Part shown: positions 34,339-42,900 of the stretch, piece after piece
How the letters are laid out: the number at the start of each line of letters is the position of its first letter
Numbering within the stretch: the stretch's first letter is position 1
Assembly (NCBI RefSeq): GCF_019331735.1
Contig: NZ_JAHBBH010000002.1
Coordinates: 62,001-126,000, forward strand
Direction: 5' to 3'
DNA: 64,000 bases
Origin: Bifidobacterium miconis
Lineage (GTDB): Bacteria > Actinomycetota > Actinomycetes > Actinomycetales > Bifidobacteriaceae
Notes under the pieces: model-generated
Database searches by the model: none
The model's input: only the letters and a program-made list of their open reading frames with translations
Told to the model about the DNA's origin: nothing
Position numbers and translations under genes: made by a program

Positions 34339-35222
34339 TGATGCTGAGGTGGTTGAGTGTGCGCTCCCCCGGTCTCGCCTCGCGAGCCGGCCCCCTCAGC
34401 CGAGAGGGCCGAGGCTCCGCCGGCTTTGTCGCCGTTGCCGGCAACGAGAGTAGAAGCGTTCAGGGAGAGGGTGCGGGCGGCGGAGACGAGATTGGCGGCT
34501 TCGGGCGTGGTCGGGTGCTTGAGTAGCGCGGCGGTGTCGCCGAAATCGGCGATCGCGCCGTCGTCGAGCACGTAGCAGCGGGTGGTGGCGCGGGCGAGCA
34601 CGGCGAAATCGTGCGTGATGAACAGCATGGACGCGCCCGCGTCGTCGACGAGCGAGACGAGCAGGTCGACGATCTGACGTTGGACGATCGAATCGAGCGC
34701 GGTGGTCGGTTCGTCGGCGATGATGAACCGCGGCGACGTGATCAGCGCGGTCGCGATGCCGACGCGCTGCTGCTGGCCGCCGGACAGCTGATGCGGGTAC
34801 TTGCCGAGCACGTCGTCCGGCAGGCCGACCTTGGCGATCATCGCGCGCACGCGGTCAAGCCGTTCCGTTTTCGTCAGGTCGTAGTGCAGACGCAACGGCA
34901 ACGCGACCTGCCGCGCGACCGTCATCACCGGATTGAGCGACGAGCCGGGATTCTGGAACACCATGCCCATGTATCGTCCGCGCAGATCGGCCAGCGCAGC
35001 GTCAGGCGCGCCGACGACCTGCCGGTCGCCGACCATGATCGACCCGGACACGCGCGCGTTCGCCGGCAACAGTCCCATGATCGCGCGCGACATCATCGAC
35101 TTGCCCGACCCCGACGAGCCGACCAGTCCGACGCGCTCCCCGTCGGCGACGCCCAGATCAACGCCGCGCACGATCGCCTTCCCGCCGATCGTCACGTGCA
35201 GTCCCCGCACCTCAACGCTCAT
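34335..35222 (-). CDS. peptide ABC transporter ATP-binding protein (DppD-like)
   Basis: A 295-residue ATPase: GLVGSSGSGKSMMSRAIMG (Walker A), MVFQNPGSSLNPVMTV (oligopeptide-family Q-loop), HQLSGGQQQRVGIATAL (signature), FIIADEPTTALDSIVQ (Walker B) and FITHDFAVLA. The last ~50 residues are a Gly/Ala/Ser-rich tail in place of the usual Cys-containing C-terminal domain. GGAGGAG precedes the ATG at 35222; the gap from the permease stop is one base. Confidence 0.9.
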   Translation of the reverse strand: MSVEVRGLHVTIGGKAIVRGVDLGVADGERVGLVGSSGSGKSMMSRAIMGLLPANARVSGSIMVGDRQVVGAPDAALADLRGRYMGMVFQNPGSSLNPVMTVARQVALPLRLHYDLTKTERLDRVRAMIAKVGLPDDVLGKYPHQLSGGQQQRVGIATALITSPRFIIADEPTTALDSIVQRQIVDLLVSLVDDAGASMLFITHDFAVLARATTRCYVLDDGAIADFGDTAALLKHPTTPEAANLVSAARTLSLNASTLVAGNGDKAGGASALSAEGAGSRGETGGAHTQPPQHQ

Positions 35223-35223
35223 G

Positions 35224-36066
35224 TCAGCTCCTCCGCAACTCGGGATTGGACAGTGGGTCGGCCGCGTCGCGCAGCACGTCGCCGAACACGTTGAGCGCCA
35301 CGACCACAATCGTGACGATCAGACCCGGCCACAGGACGGTCAGCGGATACACGTTGATGAACTTGACCGACGTGGCGAGCGAATGCCCCCAGCTCGGCAC
35401 GCCGCTCGGCACGCCGATGCCCAGATATGTGAGCCCGCTTTCGGCCAGCACGGCGGTGCCCGCGGACAGCGACAGCTGCACGAGCAGCACGGGCAGCGTG
35501 TTCGGCACGATATGCCGCACGAACGTCCACCAGCCTGACGCGCCGGCCGCGAGCGCCGATTCGACGTACGACGATCGCGCGGCGAGCAGTGCGGCCGGGC
35601 GGGCGACGCGCGCCAGATTCAGCCCGTATCCGAATCCGCAGGCGACGACGATCACGGTGATGGACGCACCGAGCGGCACGGCGAGGATGAGCGCGAGCAG
35701 CACGGTCGGGATCGAGATGAGCGCGTCGATGACGACCACGCTCGCGCCGGCGAGCGCCGACTTGCGCGCGACCATCGCGGCGACGAGCAGCAGTCCGAAC
35801 GCGCCGGCGAACAGGACGGTGAGGACGACGATGAGCAGGTTGGTGCGCGAGCCGGCCATGAGCCAGCTGAGCACGTCCGCGCCGGTGCCGTCGGTGCCGA
35901 GCCAGTGCGCGGCGGACGGTTTGGCCCACACGTGGTAGCCGTCGGTGGCGAGCAGCGGCTGCGGCGTCCAAAACAAGGAGACGAGCGCGACGAACAGCCA
36001 CAGGCCGAGCACGACGAGCGCAAACTTGCCTTCGCTGCGCCGCCACATGGAACGAAGAACAATCAT
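35224..36066 (-). CDS. peptide ABC transporter permease (DppC-like)
   Basis: A 280-residue permease with six membrane helices. LGTDGTGADVLSWLMAGSRTN is the DppC family motif near residue 65. The cytoplasmic coupling loop for the ATPases is seen at YVESALAAGASGWWTFVRHIVPN (EAA motif). GGAGGTGA precedes the ATG at 36066, which overlaps the DppB stop. Confidence 0.92.
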   Translation of the reverse strand: MIVLRSMWRRSEGKFALVVLGLWLFVALVSLFWTPQPLLATDGYHVWAKPSAAHWLGTDGTGADVLSWLMAGSRTNLLIVVLTVLFAGAFGLLLVAAMVARKSALAGASVVVIDALISIPTVLLALILAVPLGASITVIVVACGFGYGLNLARVARPAALLAARSSYVESALAAGASGWWTFVRHIVPNTLPVLLVQLSLSAGTAVLAESGLTYLGIGVPSGVPSWGHSLATSVKFINVYPLTVLWPGLIVTIVVVALNVFGDVLRDAADPLSNPELRRS

Positions 36067-37040
36067 GCGATCACCTCCGTAGCGTCCGCGGCCGTGGCCA
36101 GCCGCGGGTCGAGCGCGCGGTGCAGCAGGTCGACGATAAGGCCGACGAGCAGGAAGAACGCGGCGAGCATGAACAGTTCGCTTTGCACGGCGATCAGGTC
36201 GCGGTTGCCGACGTCGGTGACGAGTCCGGAGCCGATGCCGGGCAGTGCGAACAGGTTTTCGATAACCATGACGCCGGTGATCATCTCCGCGAACGTGAGG
36301 CCGATGACGGAGACGAGCTGCGGCATGGCGAGCCGCAGGCCGACGCCGGTCACGGCCTGCGCGCGCGTCATGCCGCATGCCATGGCCATGTCGATGCGCC
36401 CCGATCCGGCGATGTCGCCGAGCGCGGAGCGCGTGTAGCGCATGAGCGACGCGCCGACGATGATGCCGACGGTGAGTGCCGGCAGGATGAGCGACCAGAC
36501 GGCCTGTCCAGGCGCGGCCCATCCGTCAAGCGGGAAGCCCTGCGAAGGAAACAGGCCGATCAGTCCGGTGCCGCGCGCGAACAGCAGGATGAGCAGGAGC
36601 CCGCCCCACAACGCGGGGATCGCACCGCCGATCAGTCCGGCGACGTGGAACGCGGTGCGCGCGGCGTCCGATCGCGCGAGCGTCGCCGCGACGCCGAGCG
36701 GCACGCCGATCATGATCGCGACGAGCAGTCCGAGCACGATCAACGGGAACGTGATCGACGCGCGTGCGGCGATGAGCGACGTGACGGACCGTCCGGTCAG
36801 GATCGACGTGCCGAAGTCGCCGCGCAGCAGTCCTTCCGCCCAGTCGGCGTACTGGACGACGAGCGGCCGGTTCAGTCCGAACTGCTCGCGCAGCGCCTCG
36901 ACGCGCGACGCCGGCGAGTTGAGTCCGGCCATCACGGACGCGACGTCGCCCGGCAGGATCCTGAGCGCCGCGAACACGACGACGGACACCCCGAACAGCG
37001 CCGCCACGAACAGCAGCAATCGCCGAACTATGAATCTCAT
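36063..37040 (-). CDS. peptide ABC transporter permease (DppB-like)
   Basis: A 325-residue permease. The N-terminus MRFIVRRLLLFVAALFGVSVV and the block LRILPGDVASVMAG are typical of DppB; GDFGTSILTGRSVTSLI follows. The EAA coupling loop is DMAMACGMTRAQAVTGVGLR. Six helices are visible. AAGGAA precedes the ATG. A palindromic repeat element separates it from the binding-protein gene upstream. Confidence 0.92.
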   Translation of the reverse strand: MRFIVRRLLLFVAALFGVSVVVFAALRILPGDVASVMAGLNSPASRVEALREQFGLNRPLVVQYADWAEGLLRGDFGTSILTGRSVTSLIAARASITFPLIVLGLLVAIMIGVPLGVAATLARSDAARTAFHVAGLIGGAIPALWGGLLLILLFARGTGLIGLFPSQGFPLDGWAAPGQAVWSLILPALTVGIIVGASLMRYTRSALGDIAGSGRIDMAMACGMTRAQAVTGVGLRLAMPQLVSVIGLTFAEMITGVMVIENLFALPGIGSGLVTDVGNRDLIAVQSELFMLAAFFLLVGLIVDLLHRALDPRLATAADATEVIA

Positions 37041-37084
37041 GGCATTCCTTCACAGCAAACGCAACATAACGGCATAACGAGCGT

Positions 37085-37241
37085 GGGATCGGGATGTCCT
37101 GTTTCCGACCGTATGACTTGGCCCAACACACTACGTGTGTTCTTCGCAGCATAGCTGCTCACTTCGCCTACGGACAGTCCACTGGACTGTCCGTTTAACG
37201 GCTCAGCCCGGAGCGTGTCGGGAATAGGACATCCCGATCCC
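37085..37241. repeat. palindromic repeat element between binding-protein and permease genes
   Basis: A 25-bp imperfect inverted repeat bounds the element (37085-37109 and 37217-37241). Inside are three perfect hairpins: a 7-bp one, AACACAC-tac-GTGTGTT (37125-37141); a 5-bp one, GCAGC-ata-GCTGC (37146-37158); and an 11-bp one (37170-37180 / 37184-37194). The 11-bp stem is flanked by GCTCACTTCGCCT (37157-37169) and ACGGCTCAG (37198-37206). Both words also occur, inverted, around the stem at 2.9 kb. As RNA it would fold into a multi-arm structure. Confidence 0.88.
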
Positions 37242-37275
37242 ATGCGGACATCAGATCACACTGATAATGTCCCCG

Positions 37276-38904
37276 CTACTTCGTGTAGGTGACGTTGTAG
37301 AGGGGCAGGAGGGTCTGGTTGAGGTTGACCGGGAAGCCAGAAACGCCGTTCGCCCATGCGGTGGTGACGCGGTAGTTGAACAGCCAGTCGGCCGGCGCGT
37401 CTTCGGAGACGATCTTGGCGGCCTTGGCGAGCAGTTCGTCGCGCTGGTCGTCGGACGTGGCGGCGATGGCCTGCGCGTACAGCCGCTGGACTTCCTTGTT
37501 GTCGTAGTTGTAGTAGTAGGTCGGGTCGGCCCACTGGTAGAAGTCGTGGCTTTCGTTGTGGTCGACGAGCGAGATGTCGTAGTCCTTGTTCGTGTACACG
37601 TCCTGCAGCCACGTGGAGAATTCGACCACGTTGACCTTCAGGTCGATGCCGATCTTGGCGAGCTGCGAGCGCAGCTGGTCGCCGAGTTCGGTGCCGTAGA
37701 TGTTCGCGTAGGTGAGGGTGAGCTTCAGCGGCTTGTCAGTGCTGTAGCCGGCCTCCTGCATGAGCGCCTTGGCCTTGGCCTCGTCGTGCGGGTAGAGGCC
37801 GGTCAGGTCCTCGTAACCGGGGTCGAGGGACGGGATGGGGCCGCCGAGCGCCTTGTCGGCGCCGCCGCGCGAGGCGATGAGCTCCTCGTGATTGATGGCG
37901 TAGCGGATGGCCTGGCGCACGCGCTTGTCGGACGTGTTCTTGCCCTTGGAGTTGAACGCCATCACGTATTTGTCAGTGTCGTCGCCGGCCTTGACCGTGT
38001 AGTGCTCGCTGTCGGAGGTGAACGGTTCGGCGAGGTTTTCGGTGATGGGCGCGAGCACCTGCACGTCGCCGGATTTGAGCGCGTTCACGGCCGCGTTGTC
38101 GTCGGCGAGGTACTTGACGACGACGGTTGCGGTCTTGGCTTTGTGCGAGCCCCAGTACCTCGGATTGGCCTTGAGCGTGATCGAATCGTTGGCGACGAAC
38201 TTGGCGACGGTGTACGGGCCGGAGCCGATCGCCTCGGTTTTCGCGTCGTACGTGGCGTCCTTGTCGAAGACGAGGCCGGGGCGGCCGGTGAGCGTCCACA
38301 GGAGGTTCGAGTTAGCGGTCTTCAGCGTGATGGTCACGGTGTTCTTGTCGTCGTCGGCGGCGACGGACTTGACCATGCTGAGGCTGTCGGCGTCGTGGTA
38401 CTGGTTCTTGATGAGCTGGTTGATGGACCATGCGACGTCTTCGGCGGTGAGCGCGTCGCCGTTGGAGAACGTCATGTTGTCGTTGAGATGGAACGTGTAG
38501 GTCAGGCCGTCCTTGCTTTCCTCCCAGCTTTTCGCGATGGACGGCACGACCTGGTTGTTTCCGTCGCGTGCGACGAGTCCTTCGTACACGTTGCCGATGA
38601 GCACCTGGTCGAGCGCGGAGCCGGACGTGTTGCGGATGTCGAGGTTGGTCGGCGCGAGTTTGAGGCCGATGGTGACGATGTCGGCCGCGTTGCCGCCGGT
38701 TTCGACGGTGGACGGGTTGCCGCCCTGTGCGCCGGCGTTCGGCTTGGCGAGGTTGACGCCGACGATGATCGCGATCGCGACGATCACGCCGATGACGGCT
38801 CCCAGCCACCACTTGGGGCCGTTCTTCTGCGTCTTGGCACGACCTTCGAGACTGCTGTCCGTGGTTGCGCCGGACTGTCCGTGCGCACCATTGTTGTCTG
38901 ACAT
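37276..38904 (-). CDS. peptide ABC transporter substrate-binding protein, membrane-anchored
   Basis: A 542-residue SBP family 5 (DppA/OppA-like) protein. After a ~30-residue polar N-terminus comes one membrane helix (WWLGAVIGVIVAIAIIVGVN, about residues 32-51). The binding domain follows, with YEGLVARDGNNQVVPSIAKSW and the family signature region FHLNDNMTFSNGDALTAEDV. There is no lipobox Cys, so it is probably held by an uncleaved N-terminal helix rather than a lipid. GAGGAAG precedes the ATG. It heads the importer operon (SBP, two permeases, two ATPases). The cargo is peptide-like by family; not provable here. Confidence 0.92.
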   Translation of the reverse strand: MSDNNGAHGQSGATTDSSLEGRAKTQKNGPKWWLGAVIGVIVAIAIIVGVNLAKPNAGAQGGNPSTVETGGNAADIVTIGLKLAPTNLDIRNTSGSALDQVLIGNVYEGLVARDGNNQVVPSIAKSWEESKDGLTYTFHLNDNMTFSNGDALTAEDVAWSINQLIKNQYHDADSLSMVKSVAADDDKNTVTITLKTANSNLLWTLTGRPGLVFDKDATYDAKTEAIGSGPYTVAKFVANDSITLKANPRYWGSHKAKTATVVVKYLADDNAAVNALKSGDVQVLAPITENLAEPFTSDSEHYTVKAGDDTDKYVMAFNSKGKNTSDKRVRQAIRYAINHEELIASRGGADKALGGPIPSLDPGYEDLTGLYPHDEAKAKALMQEAGYSTDKPLKLTLTYANIYGTELGDQLRSQLAKIGIDLKVNVVEFSTWLQDVYTNKDYDISLVDHNESHDFYQWADPTYYYNYDNKEVQRLYAQAIAATSDDQRDELLAKAAKIVSEDAPADWLFNYRVTTAWANGVSGFPVNLNQTLLPLYNVTYTK

Positions 38905-39072
38905 GGTTCTTCCTCTGAAATTATCGCTCTATATGACAAAACGGCTGGCCGCCCATACGGGTCGACCGCCGTTCGTCATTATAGGCATGTCCGTGTGGAG
39001 CGCGCGTCGACGTTGCCGCCGATTGCCGCGCGCCGTGGCCTGCACCGTGGCCCGCGCACCGTGGCCGTTACG

Positions 39073-40578
39073 TCACCATCGCCGCCCGCAGCGTTTGCCG
39101 CCGACGCCGCCTTTGCCGTCCGATCCCCATGGCCCTCGTCCTTCGGCGCGCAGCACGCCGAGATGGTGCTTCATCGCGACGAGCATGACGTGCGCGTCCT
39201 CGAGTCCGAGATGGCGTTCGTGGTGTTCGGCGTCGAGCGCGCCCTGCCGTTTGGCGTACGAGTCGAGCTTGTTGTCGCCGTACGGATGCTCCTCGCTGGG
39301 CGCGGAGCCGGGATCCCAGCGCTTGCTCATCGGCATGGTGTCGATGATGGTGATGTTGCCGGCGCGGTAGCTTTCCGCGTATCCGGCCACGTTGAGCATG
39401 AAGAAGCCGTGCTCGAACGCGGCGTTGTGGGCCACGTACGGCTGCGCCTCGAGCCGGCGCAGGAGCCCCTGCTGGGCGGCGGGCCATTCGTCGAACAGCC
39501 GCAGGCCGCTTTCGGGGCCGCGTTCACGCACGTCGATGCCGGTGAGCTCGCGGATGAACTCGTTGCCGAGGCGGGCGGCGCGGGCGGGCACGCCGAATGC
39601 GAGCCGGGACTGGCCGTAGGCGTCGCCGGCCTCGTAGTAGTCCTGCTCGTATTGGTAGGCGCTCGTTTGCGCCGGCGAGGGCGAGTTCATGTTCATGAAT
39701 TCGAAGCCGACGTCGATGACGTACACGCGGGCCGGGTCGATGCCGGTGGTTTCGATGTCGATGCCCATGACGGCGTCGACGTCGCGCCCGGGCAGGTAGG
39801 CGTCGCGCCAGTCGGGCCTGCGATAGTCGCGCAGGCGCGCGTTCGCGACGTCCTGAGCCGATTTCTCCGGCTGCGACGACTGCGACGTTGCCGATCGCGT
39901 CGGCTTGTCGTCGCCGAACAGCATCGCCGATCCGGCCTGCGACGTGGCGCTGCCCAGATTGGCGCGCATCATGTCGCGTCGTCCGGCCCGCTCCTGTTCG
40001 CGCTGCCGGCCGCGACGGTCGGCGCGCGCGTTGGCGACGTCGGCGCTGCGATCCTGAATGTCGGCGAGCGCCGCGTCGTTGCCGTCCGTGGCGTGCAGAA
40101 CGGGCACGGTGGCGCGGCGACGGCGTTCCTCGGTCACGGTCCATCGGCCTTCGGCGACGCCGCGTGCGATGAGCAGCGCGAGCTCGTCGTTGAGACGACG
40201 GTTCGCGTAGGCGAGCGCGCGCGGCAGTCGATAGGACGCGATGATGCGGTCGAAGTCGGTCATGAACGCGGTGCTGCACTGCGCGATGATCGGTTCGAGC
40301 CGGTCGCGTACGGCGTAGTCGCGTGCGATCAGATCGTGCGGATCGGATGCGGCGCCTGCTTCGAGGTCGGCGTCCGACGCGCAGCTGACGCCGCCGGCGA
40401 GGTCGAGCGTGCGCACCCAGTTCCAGTCGATCGCATGGCCGTCGGCGTCCTTCGGCATGGCGGCGGACCACATGCCGATGTCGTCCTTGGCTGATTCAAG
40501 CCAGGCAAGGCCGGCCGCAGGCGTCTCCGTCGCGGCCGGCGTGTTCGCGGCGTCTGCTGCGTTCGCGGTGACGCTCAC
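39073..40578 (-). CDS. DEDD-type 3'-5' exonuclease domain protein
   Basis: A 501-residue protein. The N-terminal ~270 residues are helical and charged, with no match I recognise. The C-terminal ~230 residues form an RNase T/DNA polymerase III epsilon-like exonuclease. Exo I is VMGIDIETTGIDP (Asp and Glu), Exo II YVAHNAAFEHGFFML (Asp position is Glu-His here), and Exo III HERHLGLEDAHVML with His and Asp. The GTG start overlaps the def stop (GTGA). Substrate may be RNA or DNA. The long N-terminal extension is unusual for a stand-alone exonuclease. Confidence 0.8.
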   Translation of the reverse strand: MSVTANAADAANTPAATETPAAGLAWLESAKDDIGMWSAAMPKDADGHAIDWNWVRTLDLAGGVSCASDADLEAGAASDPHDLIARDYAVRDRLEPIIAQCSTAFMTDFDRIIASYRLPRALAYANRRLNDELALLIARGVAEGRWTVTEERRRRATVPVLHATDGNDAALADIQDRSADVANARADRRGRQREQERAGRRDMMRANLGSATSQAGSAMLFGDDKPTRSATSQSSQPEKSAQDVANARLRDYRRPDWRDAYLPGRDVDAVMGIDIETTGIDPARVYVIDVGFEFMNMNSPSPAQTSAYQYEQDYYEAGDAYGQSRLAFGVPARAARLGNEFIRELTGIDVRERGPESGLRLFDEWPAAQQGLLRRLEAQPYVAHNAAFEHGFFMLNVAGYAESYRAGNITIIDTMPMSKRWDPGSAPSEEHPYGDNKLDSYAKRQGALDAEHHERHLGLEDAHVMLVAMKHHLGVLRAEGRGPWGSDGKGGVGGKRCGRRW

Positions 40579-41228
40579 AGGTCGAATCCGAGCTCTTCGG
40601 CTGCCTCGGTGGGCACCGGATTCTCGGCCCACAGGTCCTCGAGGTTTTCGGTGGTGGCGAGCGACCGGATTTCCGCCTTGTCGATGTACAGTTCGCCGCT
40701 CAGGTGGTCGGTTTCGTGCTGGAAGATGCGGGCCGGCCAGCCGTGCAGGTGTTCTTCGTGGCGCTTGCCGTCCTCGTCCTGCCAGCGGGCGGTGATGTCG
40801 AGCCAGCGCTTGCGCACGGCCTGATAGCCGTCGAAGCTCAGGCAGCCCTCGTAGAAGCTGCGGGTTTCCTCACCGATCGGCTCGTAGCTGGGGTTGATGA
40901 TGACGTGGAACGGGAATTCGGCGATTTCGCGCGGATCGTCCTCGTCGTCGCGTACATGGTCCTCGACGACGGCGAGTGCGAGGCCGAGGCCGATCTGCGT
41001 GGCCGCGAGGCCGACGCCGGGTGCCTCGAGCATGGTGGTGTGCATGGTGTCGATGAGCTTGTCGAGCGTCTTGCGGCTCAGCTGGCCGGCGTACGGCATG
41101 GTTTCCTGGCGCAGGACGGGCTCGCCGGCCTGCACGATCGGCAGGATGCGCTCCTTGCCGCCGGTTTTGATGAGCTGTTCGACGGCGCGGTTGAATTCGA
41201 TGTCGACTTTGGCGTTCTTTCCAAACAT
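40575..41228 (-). CDS. def: peptide deformylase
   Basis: Def removes the formyl group from nascent proteins. The 217-residue protein has all three motifs: GVGLAATQIG (I), EGCLSFDGY (II, metal-binding Cys) and QHETDHLSG (III, two metal-binding His and catalytic Glu). A ~25-residue N-terminal extension and a C-terminal tail frame the core. AAGGAA precedes the ATG. It counterbalances fmt, encoded 18 kb away. glmM lies upstream and the exonuclease gene overlaps downstream. Confidence 0.96.
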   Translation of the reverse strand: MFGKNAKVDIEFNRAVEQLIKTGGKERILPIVQAGEPVLRQETMPYAGQLSRKTLDKLIDTMHTTMLEAPGVGLAATQIGLGLALAVVEDHVRDDEDDPREIAEFPFHVIINPSYEPIGEETRSFYEGCLSFDGYQAVRKRWLDITARWQDEDGKRHEEHLHGWPARIFQHETDHLSGELYIDKAEIRSLATTENLEDLWAENPVPTEAAEELGFDL

Positions 41229-41285
41229 GTTCGTGATGTTCCTTGTGGTCCGTATGCGGGAGCGGATGGTTGCGACTGAGGCCGG

Positions 41286-42674
41286 TTACAGGGCGAGCTC
41301 GTCGGCGACGACCTTGGCGAGGCGGGCGCAGACCTCGTCGGCCTGCTCCTGCGTGGCGGCCTCGGCCATGACGCGCACGAGCGGCTCGGTGCCGGAGGGG
41401 CGCAGCAGCACGCGGCCGGTGTCGCCGAGCAGTTTCTCCTCGCGTTCGACGGCGGCCTGCACCTTGGCATTCGTGGTGGCGGCCATCTTGTCGACGTTCG
41501 GCACGTTGACGAGCGTCTGCGGCAACTGCGGGAAGTCGGCGGCGAGCTGCTTCAAGCTCTTGCCGGAGCGGACGACCTCGTTGCACAGGGTGAGCGCGGT
41601 GAGCGTGCCGTCGCCGGTGGTGGCGAATTCGCGGTTGATGACGTGGCCGGACTGTTCGCCGCCGAGCGTGTAGCCGCCGCGCAGCATCTCCTCGAGCACG
41701 TAGCGGTCGCCGACCGCGGTCTGCACGGTCTTGATGCCCATGTCGCGCAGGGCGAGCTTGAGGCCGAGGTTGCTCATGACGGTCACGACGAGCGTGTTGT
41801 CGGCGAGCTTGCCGGCCTCCTTCTTGGCGCGCGCGAGGATGCCCATGATCTGATCGCCGTTGACCATGTTGCCGTCCTCGTCCACCGCGAGGCAGCGGTC
41901 GGCGTCGCCGTCGAACGCGACGCCCATCACCGCGTCGGTGGCCTTGACCATGGCCTGCAGCTGCTCGGGGTGCGTGGAGCCGGCGTGCTTGTTGATGTTG
42001 TAACCGTCCGGCGAGGCGTTGATGACCATGACCTCGGCGCCGGCGCGGCGCAGCGCCTCGGGGGCGACCACGGAGGTGGCGCCGTTGGCGCAGTCGGCCA
42101 CGATCTTGAGGCCCTTGAGCGGCTTGGGCTGGGTCTTGTCCGGGTTGAGCGGGGCGATGGTGGAGACCAGATGGTCGATGTACAGGTTGGTGGCGGTCAC
42201 CGTGTCGTGGCTGACGCGGCCGACGCCGGCGCCGGTGGGGCGCTCCCAGTCCTGGCCGAGCACGGCTTCGATCTCGTCCTCCTTGGCATCGGGCAGCTTG
42301 AAGCCGCCGCGCGCGAAGAACTTGATGCCGTTGTCGGGCATCGGGTTGTGGGAGGCGGAGATGACCGCGCCCATTTCGACGTTGAGCACGCTGGTCAGGT
42401 AGGCGACGCCCGGGGTCGGGATGATGCCCGCGTCGATCACGTCGAAGCCGCCGGCGGACATGCCCGCGGACAGCGCGGAGGCGAGGAAGTCGCCGGAGAC
42501 GCGGGTGTCGCGGCCCACGAGCGCGCGACGGCGCCCCTCCGGCTGGTTCTCGTCGCGGGCGCCGGCCTTGCCGAGCACGCGCACGGCAGCGTCGCCCAGA
42601 TCGAGCGCGAGCCTTGCGGTCAGGTCGCGGTTGGCCAATCCTCGTACACCATCGGTTCCAAACATCTTCGGCAT
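41286..42674 (-). CDS. glmM: phosphoglucosamine mutase
   Basis: GlmM interconverts glucosamine-6- and -1-phosphate on the way to UDP-GlcNAc for peptidoglycan. The 462-residue protein opens MPKMFGTDGVRGLAN. It has the phosphoserine loop VISASHNPMPDNG, the metal loop VAFDGDADRCL, the sugar loop GGEQSGHVI and the phosphate-binding LLRPSGTEPLVRV. GAGGAA precedes the ATG at 42674; an upstream in-frame ATG at 42695 lacks such a site. Confidence 0.96.
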   Translation of the reverse strand: MPKMFGTDGVRGLANRDLTARLALDLGDAAVRVLGKAGARDENQPEGRRRALVGRDTRVSGDFLASALSAGMSAGGFDVIDAGIIPTPGVAYLTSVLNVEMGAVISASHNPMPDNGIKFFARGGFKLPDAKEDEIEAVLGQDWERPTGAGVGRVSHDTVTATNLYIDHLVSTIAPLNPDKTQPKPLKGLKIVADCANGATSVVAPEALRRAGAEVMVINASPDGYNINKHAGSTHPEQLQAMVKATDAVMGVAFDGDADRCLAVDEDGNMVNGDQIMGILARAKKEAGKLADNTLVVTVMSNLGLKLALRDMGIKTVQTAVGDRYVLEEMLRGGYTLGGEQSGHVINREFATTGDGTLTALTLCNEVVRSGKSLKQLAADFPQLPQTLVNVPNVDKMAATTNAKVQAAVEREEKLLGDTGRVLLRPSGTEPLVRVMAEAATQEQADEVCARLAKVVADELAL

Positions 42675-42821
42675 GTCGATACTTCCTCTACCCATGAGTG
42701 GTCGTTTACCGTGACCATCGTACCCATCCGGGGCGGCCGAGTCACTCCCCCACGCATAATGCCGCCCAATTTCCCCGCATTGTGTTCGAGCGCGGGATCC
42801 GTTCCCGGCAACGCAACGGGA

Positions 42822-42861
42822 AAGGCTCCCCGCCCGGCACGAAGTCGGGACGGGGAGCCTT
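42822..42861 (-). terminator. rho-independent terminator after pepN
   Basis: AAGGCTCCCCG (42822-42832) pairs perfectly with CGGGGAGCCTT (42851-42861); the loop can form a second small stem. On the minus strand the stem is followed by TTTCCCGTT. It lies 40 bases after the pepN stop. Confidence 0.85.
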
Positions 42862-42900
42862 GTCGTCATTCGGCGCACGACGCCGAATCGGCGAACCGCC

